A stretch of 64,000 bases of DNA, taken from NCBI RefSeq assembly GCF_026627925.1, contig NZ_JAPNLE010000009.1:5146001-5210000 (forward strand), read 5' to 3'. This DNA comes from Cupriavidus sp. D39 (GTDB lineage Bacteria > Pseudomonadota > Gammaproteobacteria > Burkholderiales > Burkholderiaceae). Below the pieces are notes generated by a model. It searched no databases and was not told the DNA's origin. It saw only the letters and a list, made by a program, of their open reading frames with translations. This document shows positions 55,342 through 64,000 of this stretch, piece by piece. The first letter of the stretch is position 1, and every line of letters starts with the position of its first letter. The position numbers and the translations under genes are program-made.

Positions 55342-57465
55342 TTACGCCACCGCCATGCCGCCGTGCCGCAGCAGTGCGTCGATCTGCGGCGCGCGGCCGC
55401 GGAACGCGGTGAACGATTCCATGGCCGGGCGGCTGCCGCCGACGGACAGGATCTCCCGGCGGTAGCGCGCGCCGGTCTCGGCGTCCAGCACCGTGCCGGA
55501 GAGCTTCGCGGCTTCCTCGAAGGCCGCGTAGACGTCGGCGGACAGCACTTCGGCCCACTTGTAGCTGTAGTATCCCGCCGCATACCCGCCGGCAAAGATA
55601 TGGCTGAAGGTATTGGGCCAGCGCGAGAGCGGGTGCTGCGGCACTACGTGGGCGCGATCGTTGATCTCCCTCGACAGCGTCAGCACGGACTTCTCGCCCG
55701 CGGGGTCGAAGCTGGTGTGCAGGTGCATGTCGAACGACGAGAACACGATCTGGCGCAGCGTCATCATGCCGTTCTGGAAATTCTTCGCAGCCAGCATGCG
55801 CTCGAACAGGTCGCGCGGCAGCGGCTCGCCGGTGTCGACGTGCGCGGTCATGTCGGCCAGCACCTCGTACTCCCAGCAGAAGTTCTCCATGAACTGCGAA
55901 GGCAGCTCAACGGCATCCCATTCCACGCCATTGATGCCGGACACGCCCAGCTCGCCCACCCGGGTGAGCATGTGGTGCAGGCCGTGGCCGAACTCGTGGA
56001 ACAGCGTGATCACTTCGTCGTGGGTGAAGACCGCGGGCTTGCCGCCCACCGGCGCCGTGAAGTTGCAGGTCAGGTAGGCCACCGGGGTCTGCACGCGGCC
56101 ACCGTCGAGCAGCTTGCGGCCGCGGGCGTCGTCCATCCATGCGCCGCCGCGCTTGCCTTCGCGGGCGTACAGGTCGATGTAGAATTGCGCCAGCAACTCG
56201 CCATCGGGCGAAACCACGCGGAAGAAACGCGCGTCAGCGTGCCAAGTCTGGGCCTGGTCGGCTTCGATACGCACCGAGAACAGCTTCTCCACCACGCCGA
56301 ACAGGCCCTTGAGCACCTGCGGCTCGGGGAAGTATTGCTTGACCTCTTGCTCGGAGAACGCGTAGCGCTGCTCGCGCAGCTTTTCCGAGGCGTAGGCGAC
56401 GTCCCAGGGCGACAGGTCATCCAGGCCCAGCTCGCTCGCGGCGAAGGCCTTGAGCTCGGCCCAGTCCTTCTCGGCGTACGGGCGCGCCTTGGCGGCCAGC
56501 TCGTCCAGGAAGCGCAGCACTTCGGCCGGCGATTCCGCCATCTTGGGCACCAGCGAGACCTCGCCGAAGGACGCGTAGCCGAGCAACTGCGCTTCTTCGC
56601 GGCGCAGCGCGAGCTGCTCCCGCATATTGGCCGTGTTGTCCCATTCGGCCTTGCCCTGGCCGTACTGCTCGGCCAGTTCCGAGGCGCGGGTGACGCTGGC
56701 CTCGTACATGGTCTGGCGCAGCGCGCGGTCGTCCGCGTACTGCAGTACCGGGAAGTAGGAGGGGAAGTGCAGGGTGAATTTCCAGCCCGGCTTGCCGTCC
56801 TTGTTGTCCTTCATGGCGGCATGGCGCGCCGCTTCCAGCGCGTCTTCCGGGATGCCGCTCAGGCGGCTCTCGTCCTCGATCACCAGCGCGTAGGCATTGG
56901 TGGCATCCAGCACGTGGTCGGAGAAGGCCTTGGACAACTGGGCCTGCTGCTCCTGGATCGCGGCGAAGCGGGGTTTCTTGTCTTCGGGCAGTTCGGCACC
57001 GCCCAGGCGGAAGCCGCGCAGCTCGTTTTCCATCAGCTGGCGGCGGGCCGCGCTCATGGTGGCGAATTCGGGGCTGGCGGCGATCGCCTTGTACTTGTCG
57101 TAGAGCGCCAAGCTCTGGCCCAGCGAGGACCAGAACTCGGTCATGCGCGGCAGGTTGTCGCTGTGCGCCTGGCGCAATGCCGGCGTATCCGCCACCGCGC
57201 TCAGGTGGCCCACCACGCCCCAGGCGCGTCCCAGCGGCTCGGTGGCGGCTTCCAGCGCTTCCACGGCGTTGGCCCAGGTGGCTTCCGTGGCGGGGTCCTC
57301 GGCACGGTCGACGGCGGCTTGCGCGGTCGCCAGCAGGACGTCCAGCGCCGGGCCGATGTGCTCGGGGCGGATCTCTGAGAAACGCGGCAGGTCGGTGAAA
57401 TCCAGCAGCGGATTGGCGCCGTTCGCGGTGTTTTCGGCGTTGGCTTGATTGGCGGCTTGGTCCAT
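55342..57465 (-). CDS. prlC: Oligopeptidase A (M3 metallopeptidase)
   Basis: A 707-residue cytoplasmic zinc peptidase that degrades signal peptides and small oligopeptides. The zinc motif HEFGH lies in 'VITLFHEFGHGLHHMLTRVG', with the downstream Glu in 'VEWDAVELPSQFMENFCWEY'. It starts 'MDQAANQANAENTANGANPL' at the ATG at 57463-57465, with GAGAG upstream. folD lies about 150 bases further upstream on the same strand. Confidence 0.93.
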   Translation of the reverse strand: MDQAANQANAENTANGANPLLDFTDLPRFSEIRPEHIGPALDVLLATAQAAVDRAEDPATEATWANAVEALEAATEPLGRAWGVVGHLSAVADTPALRQAHSDNLPRMTEFWSSLGQSLALYDKYKAIAASPEFATMSAARRQLMENELRGFRLGGAELPEDKKPRFAAIQEQQAQLSKAFSDHVLDATNAYALVIEDESRLSGIPEDALEAARHAAMKDNKDGKPGWKFTLHFPSYFPVLQYADDRALRQTMYEASVTRASELAEQYGQGKAEWDNTANMREQLALRREEAQLLGYASFGEVSLVPKMAESPAEVLRFLDELAAKARPYAEKDWAELKAFAASELGLDDLSPWDVAYASEKLREQRYAFSEQEVKQYFPEPQVLKGLFGVVEKLFSVRIEADQAQTWHADARFFRVVSPDGELLAQFYIDLYAREGKRGGAWMDDARGRKLLDGGRVQTPVAYLTCNFTAPVGGKPAVFTHDEVITLFHEFGHGLHHMLTRVGELGVSGINGVEWDAVELPSQFMENFCWEYEVLADMTAHVDTGEPLPRDLFERMLAAKNFQNGMMTLRQIVFSSFDMHLHTSFDPAGEKSVLTLSREINDRAHVVPQHPLSRWPNTFSHIFAGGYAAGYYSYKWAEVLSADVYAAFEEAAKLSGTVLDAETGARYRREILSVGGSRPAMESFTAFRGRAPQIDALLRHGGMAVA

Positions 57466-57617
57466 GACGTCTCTCTTGGCAGGGCCGGTAAAGGCAATAC
57501 CCCGCACATTGGGGCGGGGCGGCAGGTTTTCCAGTGCCAGGCAGCGCCGGGCGCACAAAGGCGCCGGCGCCGTCCGCGGCAGGCCGCGGGCGGCGGCCTC
57601 TACAGCATGCGCGACGT

Positions 57618-58469
57618 TTAGCCGGCTGCGCGCTCGGCAGCTTCCAGCGTATTGATCAGCAGCATCGTGATGGTCATCGGGCCAACGCCGCCCGGCACCG
57701 GCGTGATGTAGCCGGCTACTTCCTTGACGCCGTTGAAGTCGACATCGCCGCACAGCTTGCCGTTGTCGTCGCGGTTCATGCCGACGTCGATCACGGCCGC
57801 GCCGGGCTTGACCATGTCGGCGGTGATGATGTTGCGCCGTCCCACGGCGGCCACGATCACGTCCGCGTCACGGGTATGGGCAGCCAGGTCGCGCGTCTTG
57901 CTGTTGCAGATGGTGACGGTGGCGCCGGCCTGCAGCAGCAGCATCGCCATCGGCTTGCCGACGATGTTGGAGGCGCCGACCACCACCGCGCGGGCGCCGC
58001 GCAGCGGGAAATCGACCGATTCCAGCATCTTCATGCAGCCATAAGGCGTGCACGGGCGGAACAGCGGGGCGCCGGTCATCAGCGCGCCGGCATTGGCCAC
58101 GTGGAAGCCGTCCACGTCTTTTTCCGGGGCGATCGCTTCGAGCACTTTGTGGCTGTCGATATGCTTGGGCAGCGGCAGCTGCACCAGGATGCCGTGGATG
58201 TGCGGGTCGCGGTTCAGGGCATCGATGCGGGCCAGCAGGTCGGCCTCGGAAAGATCGGCAGGGTAGCGGTCGAGCGAGGAATGGAAGCCATTGTCGTCGC
58301 AGGCCTTGACCTTGTTGCGCACATACACCTGGCTAGCCTGGTCTTCTCCTACCAGGACCACGGCCAGGCCAGGCCGGTGGCCGCGTTCGGTCAGGCGGGC
58401 GGCACGCTGGGCGGCTTCGGTGCGGAGTTGCTTGGCAAGGGCGTTGCCGTCGATGAGTTGGGCTGGCAT
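57618..58469 (-). CDS. folD: Bifunctional methylenetetrahydrofolate dehydrogenase/cyclohydrolase
   Basis: A 283-residue enzyme interconverting methylene-, methenyl- and formyl-tetrahydrofolate. Catalytic Lys in '[16 protein letters not shown]', '[12 protein letters not shown]', the NADP motif '[20 protein letters not shown]', and the final '[18 protein letters not shown]'. Start at the ATG at 58467-58469 ('[20 protein letters not shown]'); the longer frame starts at a TTG and adds a Pro-rich stretch. Confidence 0.94.
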   Translation of the reverse strand: MPAQLIDGNALAKQLRTEAAQRAARLTERGHRPGLAVVLVGEDQASQVYVRNKVKACDDNGFHSSLDRYPADLSEADLLARIDALNRDPHIHGILVQLPLPKHIDSHKVLEAIAPEKDVDGFHVANAGALMTGAPLFRPCTPYGCMKMLESVDFPLRGARAVVVGASNIVGKPMAMLLLQAGATVTICNSKTRDLAAHTRDADVIVAAVGRRNIITADMVKPGAAVIDVGMNRDDNGKLCGDVDFNGVKEVAGYITPVPGGVGPMTITMLLINTLEAAERAAG

Positions 58470-58567
58470 GGGGGTGGGCGCTGGAGGGCTGGAGGTGGTC
58501 AAAGCGGAATTATAAAGGTTGACGCAACCCGGGGCGCAGGAGAGTAGGGCGCTGGTAGCATGGCCGC

Positions 58568-58778
58568 ATGGATGCCCAGATACCTTTCGCCGTGGCCGCC
58601 GCGCCGGTGTTGCTGGCGTTGCTATGGACGGTCCGCGGGCGGGCCGGCGATCCAGCTTTTCGGCGCCACCCTGATGGTGACCCTGTTCGGGCTGCCGCTG
58701 GCGCTCGTGGCGGTGCTCGTGGTCTGCATGCCGCAGTGGGTCGCGACCTTTCGCGACGAGGCGTATCTCAGTCGTTGA
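58568..58778 (+). CDS. Small two-helix membrane protein, frameshifted
   Basis: The frame beginning '[20 protein letters not shown]' (ATG 58568) switches within the GGGCGGG run at about 58637-58645 to '[20 protein letters not shown]', ending '[12 protein letters not shown]'. One extra or two missing bases there reconcile them, giving about 70 residues with two transmembrane helices. No family is recognised. Confidence 0.55.
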
Positions 58779-58843
58779 ACTGGCAGCCCCCGCAGGCTCG
58801 GCGGGGGCTGCCCTTGGGCGCTGGCTCAGCGATTTCAGCGATT

Positions 58844-59476
58844 TCAGCTGTTCTTGGACAGGGCCAGGCGCAGCAGGTCGGCCACGGTGTTGACGTTGAG
58901 CTTTTCCATGATGTTGGCGCGGTGCGCCTCCACGGTCTTGATGGAAATGCCCAGGTCGTCGGCGATCTGCTTGTTCAGCCGGCCTGCCACGATGCGCTCC
59001 AGCACCTGCTGCTCGCGCGTGGTGAGCTTGCCCAGTAGGTCCTTGGCGGCGCGCTGCTCACGGGCGGCGGAGTGGTCGGTGCGGGCCTTTTGCAGCATGC
59101 GTTCCACCAGCGAGCGCAGCTCGGACTCATCGAACGGCTTTTCGATAAAGTCGATCGCGCCCTTCTTCATGGTGGAGACCGCCATCGGCACGTCGCCGTG
59201 GCCGGTGATGAAGACGATCGGGATATTGATGTTTTCCGCGATCATGCGTTCCTGCAGCTCGGGCCCGCTCATGCCCGGCATCCGCACGTCCAGGATCAGG
59301 CAGGAGACCTGGCCCGAGTCATAGGCGGAGAGGAACTGTTCGGCGCTGGTAAAGCTGCGAACCTGGTAGCCATTGCCCTCCAGCAGCCAGGTCAGCGAGT
59401 CGCGCATGGCTTCATCGTCGTCGACGATGAAGACAGTCTCGCCGCGGTGGGAGGTGGGGTTTGGCGTTACGGTCAT
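58844..59476 (-). CDS. FixJ/NarL-type response regulator
   Basis: A 210-residue regulator: receiver domain (residues 10-125; phospho-acceptor Asp in '[16 protein letters not shown]', Lys in '[13 protein letters not shown]') and LuxR-type HTH at the C-terminus ('[20 protein letters not shown]', '[18 protein letters not shown]'). Start at the ATG at 59474-59476, with AGGAG just upstream. The histidine kinase gene, 120 bases upstream on the same strand, is the cognate partner. It is similar in layout to TtrR/FixJ pairs. Confidence 0.92.
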   Translation of the reverse strand: MTVTPNPTSHRGETVFIVDDDEAMRDSLTWLLEGNGYQVRSFTSAEQFLSAYDSGQVSCLILDVRMPGMSGPELQERMIAENINIPIVFITGHGDVPMAVSTMKKGAIDFIEKPFDESELRSLVERMLQKARTDHSAAREQRAAKDLLGKLTTREQQVLERIVAGRLNKQIADDLGISIKTVEAHRANIMEKLNVNTVADLLRLALSKNS

Positions 59477-59596
59477 GAAGTCTCCTGGGACATCAAAGTC
59501 ATTTGCCGCCAAGTGTAACCGGGCCGGGCGGCAAGCGACAGGGGCGGCCCCGGGCGCGCCTCGTCTTGTCGTTGCCGCGCGGCCCCGCCCGGCGCC

Positions 59597-62185
59597 TTAT
59601 TGGTCGATCAGCGCCGGCTGCAGCGGCAGCGTGATCTTGAACGTGCAGCCGATGCCGTCGGCATTGTTCTCCACCCACAGGCGCCCCTGGTGGGACTCGA
59701 TGATGGAGCGGCAGATGTTCAGGCCCATGCCCATGCCATCGGACTTGGTGCTGAAGAACGGCTCAAACAGGCGCTCCTTGGTGGCCTCGTCGACGCCGGG
59801 GCCCTGGTCGATCACGTCGATGCGCATGTTCGGGCCGATCTCGCCCGGCTCGATGCGCGCGTGCAGGCGCACCACGCCGGTGGCGCGCAGCGCCGGCAGC
59901 CCGGCCATGGCCTCGACGGCGTTCTTGAGCAGGTTGACCAGCACCTGCTCGATCAGCACCGGATCGACGAACAGCACCACCGGCGGCGCCGGCAGCCGGG
60001 TCAGGATGGTGACGCGCCGTCGGGTGGCCTCCAGGTCGGCCAGCCCGACGGCGTCGGCCACGATGTCGTGCAGGGCGGCTTCGCGGCGCTGGGGCTGGCT
60101 GCGCTTCACGAAGCCCCGGATGCGGCTGATGATGGTGCCGGCGCGCACGGCCTGCGCCGAGGTCTTCTCCAGGATCGGGATCAGGTCCTCGGCGGTGCTG
60201 CGCCCGGAGCGCAGCCGGGCCACCGCACCCATGCAATAGTTGTTGATGGCCGCCAGCGGCTGGTTCAGCTCGTGCGCGAGCGACGACGCCATCTCGCCCA
60301 TGGTGGTGAGGCGGCTGGTGAACTGCAGCCGTTCCTCATGCTGGCGCGCCATTTCCTCGGCGGCCTTGCGCACCGTGATGTCGGTGGCGATCTGCATCTG
60401 CGCCAGGTGGCCGTCCACCCACTGAATGTAGCGCCGGCGCACTTCGAACCATTTCTGCATGTCGGGCACGAAGACTTCCCGTGCGTCCGAGGAGTAGGGC
60501 ATCAGCTCCGAGGCCGGCAGGCCGGCGTAGGCGTCGACGAAGTCGGTGGCGTCGCTGGAAACCTGCTCCTTGTCGACCTCGCCGCCGGCCAGCTTGAGGT
60601 GGCCCTCGGCTTCCCAGCCGAACAGCTGGCGGTAATAGCGGTTGGCGAACAGCAGTTCGGGCTTGTCGGTGGCCAGCACCGAGACCGCGGCGTCCAGGCT
60701 TTCCAGCACCGTGGTGAAGCGGTCGTGGGCGGCGGCAAGCTCCTCGCGGGCGCGCTTGGGCTCGGTGATGTCCGTCATCGAGGCCATCCAGCCCGTGTGC
60801 CGGCCGCGGCTGTCCACCAGCGGCGAGACGTACATGCGGGCATAGAAGCTGCTGCCGTCGCGCCGCATGGCGCGCATCTCATAGCCGCTGGCCGGGGATT
60901 TGCCTTGCAGGGTCAGGTCGATCTGCTTTTGCATCTCCTGGTGGTCGTTGGGCGGCCAGTAGGGGAAGGGCGGCACGCGGCCGACCAGGTCGCTGTCCTG
61001 CCAGCCGGTCATGCGGCAGAAGGCGGGATTGACGTAGGTGATGCGGCCGTTCAGGTCCAGCGCGCGCAGCCCGATCAGCATCGAGTTTTCCATGGCTCGC
61101 CGGAACGAGGTCTCCGCCAGCAGGGCGCGCTGCGCCTCGGAGCGCCGGCTGGTGTGCCGCCACATGCTCCACAGGCTCCACAGCAGGAAGCACGATAGCC
61201 CCACCACCAGCCACAGCAGCATGTTGTTGGGCAGGTTGGAGGCGGGCGGATAGGCGTCGGCGCGCAGCGACAACGAGTGCCCAGGCGGGTCGAGCAGCAC
61301 CTCATAGGACAGCGCATTGCCCGGCACCGGCCGCAGCGAGGTACTGGCGCGGATCTGGTTGTTCTTGTCGATCAGCGAGAAGCGGTAGCGCTCGGTCAGC
61401 TCCGGCGGCAGCAGGTGGGTCAGGATGCCATTGATGGAGTAAAGCGCGCCGAGGGTGCCGAGGAACTCGTTGTCCCGCACGATCGGCACCTCCATCAGCA
61501 TGAAGCTGTCGCCGCGGTCGTTGACCAGCGGGCGTGAGTACACCACGCGCTGGGTTTCGCGGGCGGCGTCGAAGGTATCGAGCACCTCGGGCTCCAGCGG
61601 CTGGTCCTGGGTTTCGCGCAGCCGGCTGGCAAATTCGGAGGTGGACGGCAGCGACCAGCGCCCGCGCCGGGTCGCATCCAGCCAGTTGACGAAGACGATT
61701 TCCGGGTTTTCGCGCAGGATTTCCTGCGCGGCGGTGCGGTAGGCGCCCTGGTCGAGCTGGGCGGCGGCGATGTCGCGCGCCAGTGAGGCAAGCTGGTCCT
61801 GGTTGCTCAGGAGGGACAGGCGCACGCGCTGCTGGGCCCAAGCCGCGTCGCGATAGAGCGCGTCGCGCTGCTGCTGGCGCTCGGTTTCATGGAGTGACCA
61901 CAGGATCACCCCCATCGCCGCCGTGAACAGCACGATCGCCACCAGCGGGATGAACATGAACCAGCTGGTCGCCACCAGGTTGCGCCAGCGCAGCCACCAC
62001 AATCCGCGCGGCGGCCCATTGACGGCAGCGGGCTCGTCCACATGGCCAAGCGTATCGAGGTGCGTCAGCGGGTTGGGCGGGGCGACCAGCGTAGGGTCGC
62101 TGCCGCTCGCCTTGGCGGAGCCGGAAGCGGAGGGAGGGACGACTGCGGCGCGGAGGTGGGAAAAGAAATCTTTGAGGGACGGCAT
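59597..62185 (-). CDS. Membrane PAS sensor histidine kinase
   Basis: An 862-residue kinase starting 'MPSLKDFFSHLRAAVVPPSA' (ATG at 62183-62185). Transmembrane helix about 71-97; periplasmic sensor region about 98-320; second helix about 321-341; two PAS domains about 365-620 ('IGLRALDLNGRITYVNPAFC'); then the H-box 'SLAHELNQPLAAINNYCMGA' (phosphorylated His) and an ATPase domain ('LVNLLKNAVEAMAGLP', 'GMGMGLNICRSIIESHQGRL'). It pairs with the FixJ-type regulator downstream. The stimulus is unknown. Confidence 0.92.
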   Translation of the reverse strand: MPSLKDFFSHLRAAVVPPSASGSAKASGSDPTLVAPPNPLTHLDTLGHVDEPAAVNGPPRGLWWLRWRNLVATSWFMFIPLVAIVLFTAAMGVILWSLHETERQQQRDALYRDAAWAQQRVRLSLLSNQDQLASLARDIAAAQLDQGAYRTAAQEILRENPEIVFVNWLDATRRGRWSLPSTSEFASRLRETQDQPLEPEVLDTFDAARETQRVVYSRPLVNDRGDSFMLMEVPIVRDNEFLGTLGALYSINGILTHLLPPELTERYRFSLIDKNNQIRASTSLRPVPGNALSYEVLLDPPGHSLSLRADAYPPASNLPNNMLLWLVVGLSCFLLWSLWSMWRHTSRRSEAQRALLAETSFRRAMENSMLIGLRALDLNGRITYVNPAFCRMTGWQDSDLVGRVPPFPYWPPNDHQEMQKQIDLTLQGKSPASGYEMRAMRRDGSSFYARMYVSPLVDSRGRHTGWMASMTDITEPKRAREELAAAHDRFTTVLESLDAAVSVLATDKPELLFANRYYRQLFGWEAEGHLKLAGGEVDKEQVSSDATDFVDAYAGLPASELMPYSSDAREVFVPDMQKWFEVRRRYIQWVDGHLAQMQIATDITVRKAAEEMARQHEERLQFTSRLTTMGEMASSLAHELNQPLAAINNYCMGAVARLRSGRSTAEDLIPILEKTSAQAVRAGTIISRIRGFVKRSQPQRREAALHDIVADAVGLADLEATRRRVTILTRLPAPPVVLFVDPVLIEQVLVNLLKNAVEAMAGLPALRATGVVRLHARIEPGEIGPNMRIDVIDQGPGVDEATKERLFEPFFSTKSDGMGMGLNICRSIIESHQGRLWVENNADGIGCTFKITLPLQPALIDQ

Positions 62186-62623
62186 GGCGGGATTGACGAC
62201 TGACCGACCAGTGTAGCGGGATTGCGGCGCCCCGTCGCTTGGGGTAAGCGCCAATGCGGCACTGCGGCATTCTTGCCGAAGGCGCGGCGGGTGAACGGCG
62301 TTTGGCGGCAAGGGCTGGCGCAGTTTTGTGGTGCGCTGCGGCAATATTTCACATTATAAGAAACCATATCGCAATTTGAAAATTGGGCTTGTCTTGCCCA
62401 ATCTGCTTCCATAGAATCGGTCCGACCGAAAAGTGCGGACGGCAGTGCTGCGTCAGGTCCTGCCAGCCTCGCTGGCAAGCCCGGGCGGAGCACTAGCGAA
62501 GGACCGTGCGAAGACACTCGCGGCCCGCGCGCCGTACCGTAGTCATACCGTCATACCGTCAGGCCGGGGCTCCCACCACAAGAATCAGGGGGCGCCGAGG
62601 CAGGAATTCACCAGGAGACAGTC
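62186..62623. other. Divergent intergenic region, histidine kinase / aceE
   Basis: 438 bases with no gene. It contains the aceE promoter (62389-62417). The region past 62450 is a long aceE leader of unknown role. Confidence 0.5.
62382..62417 (+). promoter_or_regulatory. Promoter of aceE overlapped by an inverted repeat
   Basis: TTGTCT (62389-62394), 17-base gap, TAGAAT (62412-62417). A perfect inverted repeat ATTGGGC-N7-GCCCAAT (62382-62402) surrounds the -35 box, as an operator would. Confidence 0.6.
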
Positions 62624-64000
62624 ATGTCAGCTGTACCAGAGCAGATCCTCGGCGCAAGCAGCGCCAACGATGCCGATCCCCAGGAAACCCACGAGTGGCT
62701 TGACGCCCTGCAGGGCGTGATCGCCGCCGAAGGCACCGATCGGGCCGCCTTCCTGATCGAGAAGCAGATCGAATACGCACGCGTGAACGGCGTCAACCAG
62801 CCGTTCCACGCTGAAACGCAGTACATCAACACCATCCCGGTGGAGCAGCAGGCCCGCATTCCCGGCGACCAGGACATCGAGCACCGCATCCGCTCGTACA
62901 CCCGCTGGAACGCCATGGCGATGGTGCTGCGCGCCAACAAGCACACCAACGTTGGCGGCCACATCTCCTCGTTTGCCTCGGCGGCCACGCTGTATGACGT
63001 CGGCTACAACCACTTCTGGCACGCCCCGTCCGACAAGCATGGCGGCGACCTGGTGTTCGTGCAGGGCCACTCGGCTCCGGGCGTGTATTCGCGCGCCTTC
63101 CTGCTCGGCCGCCTGAGCACCGATCAACTCGACAGCTTTCGCCAGGAAGTCGACGGCAAGGGTATCTCGTCCTACCCGCACCCGTGGCTGATGCCGGACT
63201 TCTGGCAATTCCCGACGGTGTCGATGGGCCTGGGCCCGATCATGGCCATCTACCAGGCCCGTTTCATGAAGTACCTGCACAGCCGCGGCCTGGTGCAGAC
63301 CGAAGGCCGCAAGGTCTGGGCATTCCTGGGCGATGGCGAGACCGACGAGCCGGAATCGCTAGGCGCCATCGGCATGGCCGGGCGCGAGAAGCTCGACAAC
63401 CTGGTGTTCGTGATCAACTGCAACCTGCAGCGCCTGGACGGTCCGGTGCGCGGCAACGGCAAGATCATCCAGGAGCTCGAATCCGAGTTCCGCGGCGCCG
63501 GCTGGAACGTGATCAAGGTGGTGTGGGGCAGCCGCTGGGATCAGCTGCTGGCACGCGACAAGAAGGGCCTGCTGATGAAGCGCATGATGGATTGCGTGGA
63601 CGGCGAGTACCAGACCTTCAAGGCCAAGGACGGCGCCTATGTGCGCGAGTATTTCTTCAATACCCCTGAGCTCAAGGCGATGGTGGCCGACTGGTCCGAC
63701 GAGGACATCTGGCGCCTGAACCGCGGCGGCCACGATCCGCACAAGATCTTCGCCGCCTACAGTGCCGCCAACGAGCACAAGGGCCAGCCCACGCTGATCC
63801 TGGCCAAGACCATCAAGGGCTACGGCATGGGCGACGCCGGCCAGGCCATGAACATCAGCCACCAGCAGAAGAAGATGCCGGTGGACGCGATCCGCCGTTT
63901 CCGCGACCAGTTCAATATCCCGGTTGCCGACGACAAGATCGAGGAAGTGCCGTACGTCACCTTCGAAGAAGGCTCGAAGGAACTGGAATACATGCGCGCC
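62624..64000 (+). CDS. aceE: Pyruvate dehydrogenase E1 component (N-terminal part)
   Basis: First enzyme of the pyruvate dehydrogenase complex: thiamine-dependent decarboxylation of pyruvate. The 459 visible residues begin 'MSAVPEQILGASSANDADPQ' and contain the homodimeric-E1 blocks 'RWNAMAMVLRANKHTNVGGH', 'VQGHSAPGVYSRAFLLGRLS', the thiamine diphosphate motif 'AFLGDGETDEPESLGA', and 'INCNLQRLDGPVRGNGKIIQ'. The family is about 890 residues, so the gene runs out of the window. ATG 62624, with AGGAG about 9 bases upstream. E2 and E3 genes probably follow. Confidence 0.96.
   Translation, partial: MSAVPEQILGASSANDADPQETHEWLDALQGVIAAEGTDRAAFLIEKQIEYARVNGVNQPFHAETQYINTIPVEQQARIPGDQDIEHRIRSYTRWNAMAMVLRANKHTNVGGHISSFASAATLYDVGYNHFWHAPSDKHGGDLVFVQGHSAPGVYSRAFLLGRLSTDQLDSFRQEVDGKGISSYPHPWLMPDFWQFPTVSMGLGPIMAIYQARFMKYLHSRGLVQTEGRKVWAFLGDGETDEPESLGAIGMAGREKLDNLVFVINCNLQRLDGPVRGNGKIIQELESEFRGAGWNVIKVVWGSRWDQLLARDKKGLLMKRMMDCVDGEYQTFKAKDGAYVREYFFNTPELKAMVADWSDEDIWRLNRGGHDPHKIFAAYSAANEHKGQPTLILAKTIKGYGMGDAGQAMNISHQQKKMPVDAIRRFRDQFNIPVADDKIEEVPYVTFEEGSKELEYMRA

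Noticed and set aside
55363..57378. Plus-strand frame of 671 codons opposite oligopeptidase A
   Set aside because: Antisense shadow; HEFGH zinc peptidase is clearly on the minus strand.

Overview
The window is a GC-rich chromosomal segment of a betaproteobacterium in the Burkholderiaceae, most likely Cupriavidus or a close Ralstonia-like relative. This is inferred from the pheS-pheT-ihfA-merR-tRNA-Pro block, a Bug-type solute receptor, a trimeric porin with a C-terminal Phe, several LysR regulators, and the prlC-folD-response regulator-histidine kinase-aceE block. There is no rRNA, CRISPR array, transposase or recognisable integrase.

Layout. (1) 1-4.5 kb is core: the end of pheS, pheT, ihfA, a MerR-type regulator and tRNA-Pro(GGG). 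(2) 4.5-11.1 kb is accessory: about eighteen small, mostly orphan genes on both strands, some phage-like. A degenerate second copy of the tRNA-Pro 3' end plus its terminator lies at 7.88-7.95 kb, so 4.48-7.91 kb looks like a small integrated element. Just beyond it, an unrecognised gene sits behind a CTGT-N8-ACAG LexA box. (3) 11.1-20.6 kb: a DUF2939 protein, the giant NAD-dependent glutamate dehydrogenase, an acetyl-CoA hydrolase/CoA-transferase, a 21-residue membrane peptide, a secreted DPYTDGAK-repeat protein and a Bug receptor. (4) 20.9-45.4 kb is bracketed by two tRNA-Lys(CTT) genes inside perfect 135-bp direct repeats. It holds DUF2252, LysR-linked catabolic enzymes (8-oxoguanine deaminase-like amidohydrolase, isochorismatase-like hydrolase, aldehyde dehydrogenase), a ferulate/coumarate cluster (MarR, ech, vdh, fcs, aromatic-acid transporter, porin), a HTH-TPR regulator with two paralogous alpha/beta hydrolases, and a tandem pair of alkaline phosphatases behind a Pho-box-like site. 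(5) 45.6-55.3 kb: DUF1488, SulP transporter with HpaR-type MarR, exonuclease III, a Phd/PIN toxin-antitoxin pair, a MFS efflux gene with divergent LysR, and a GntR regulator with a divergent MFS transporter. (6) 55.3-64 kb is core again: oligopeptidase A, FolD, a two-component system and the start of aceE.

How genes work together. Ferulic or coumaric acid would be taken up by the porin and the AAHS symporter, activated by Fcs, cleaved by Ech to vanillin or 4-hydroxybenzaldehyde, and oxidised by Vdh. The MarR protein probably binds a perfect inverted repeat in front of ech.

Quality caveat. At least twelve genes need one or more single-base corrections to read through. Most corrections are a base missing from a mononucleotide run (gdh, ech, the AAHS transporter, the porin, the HTH-TPR regulator, the second hydrolase, the first phosphatase, its neighbour at 44.1 kb, hpaR, the 50.7-kb MFS gene), which points to sequencing error rather than gene decay. 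Coordinates for these genes span the whole repaired gene.
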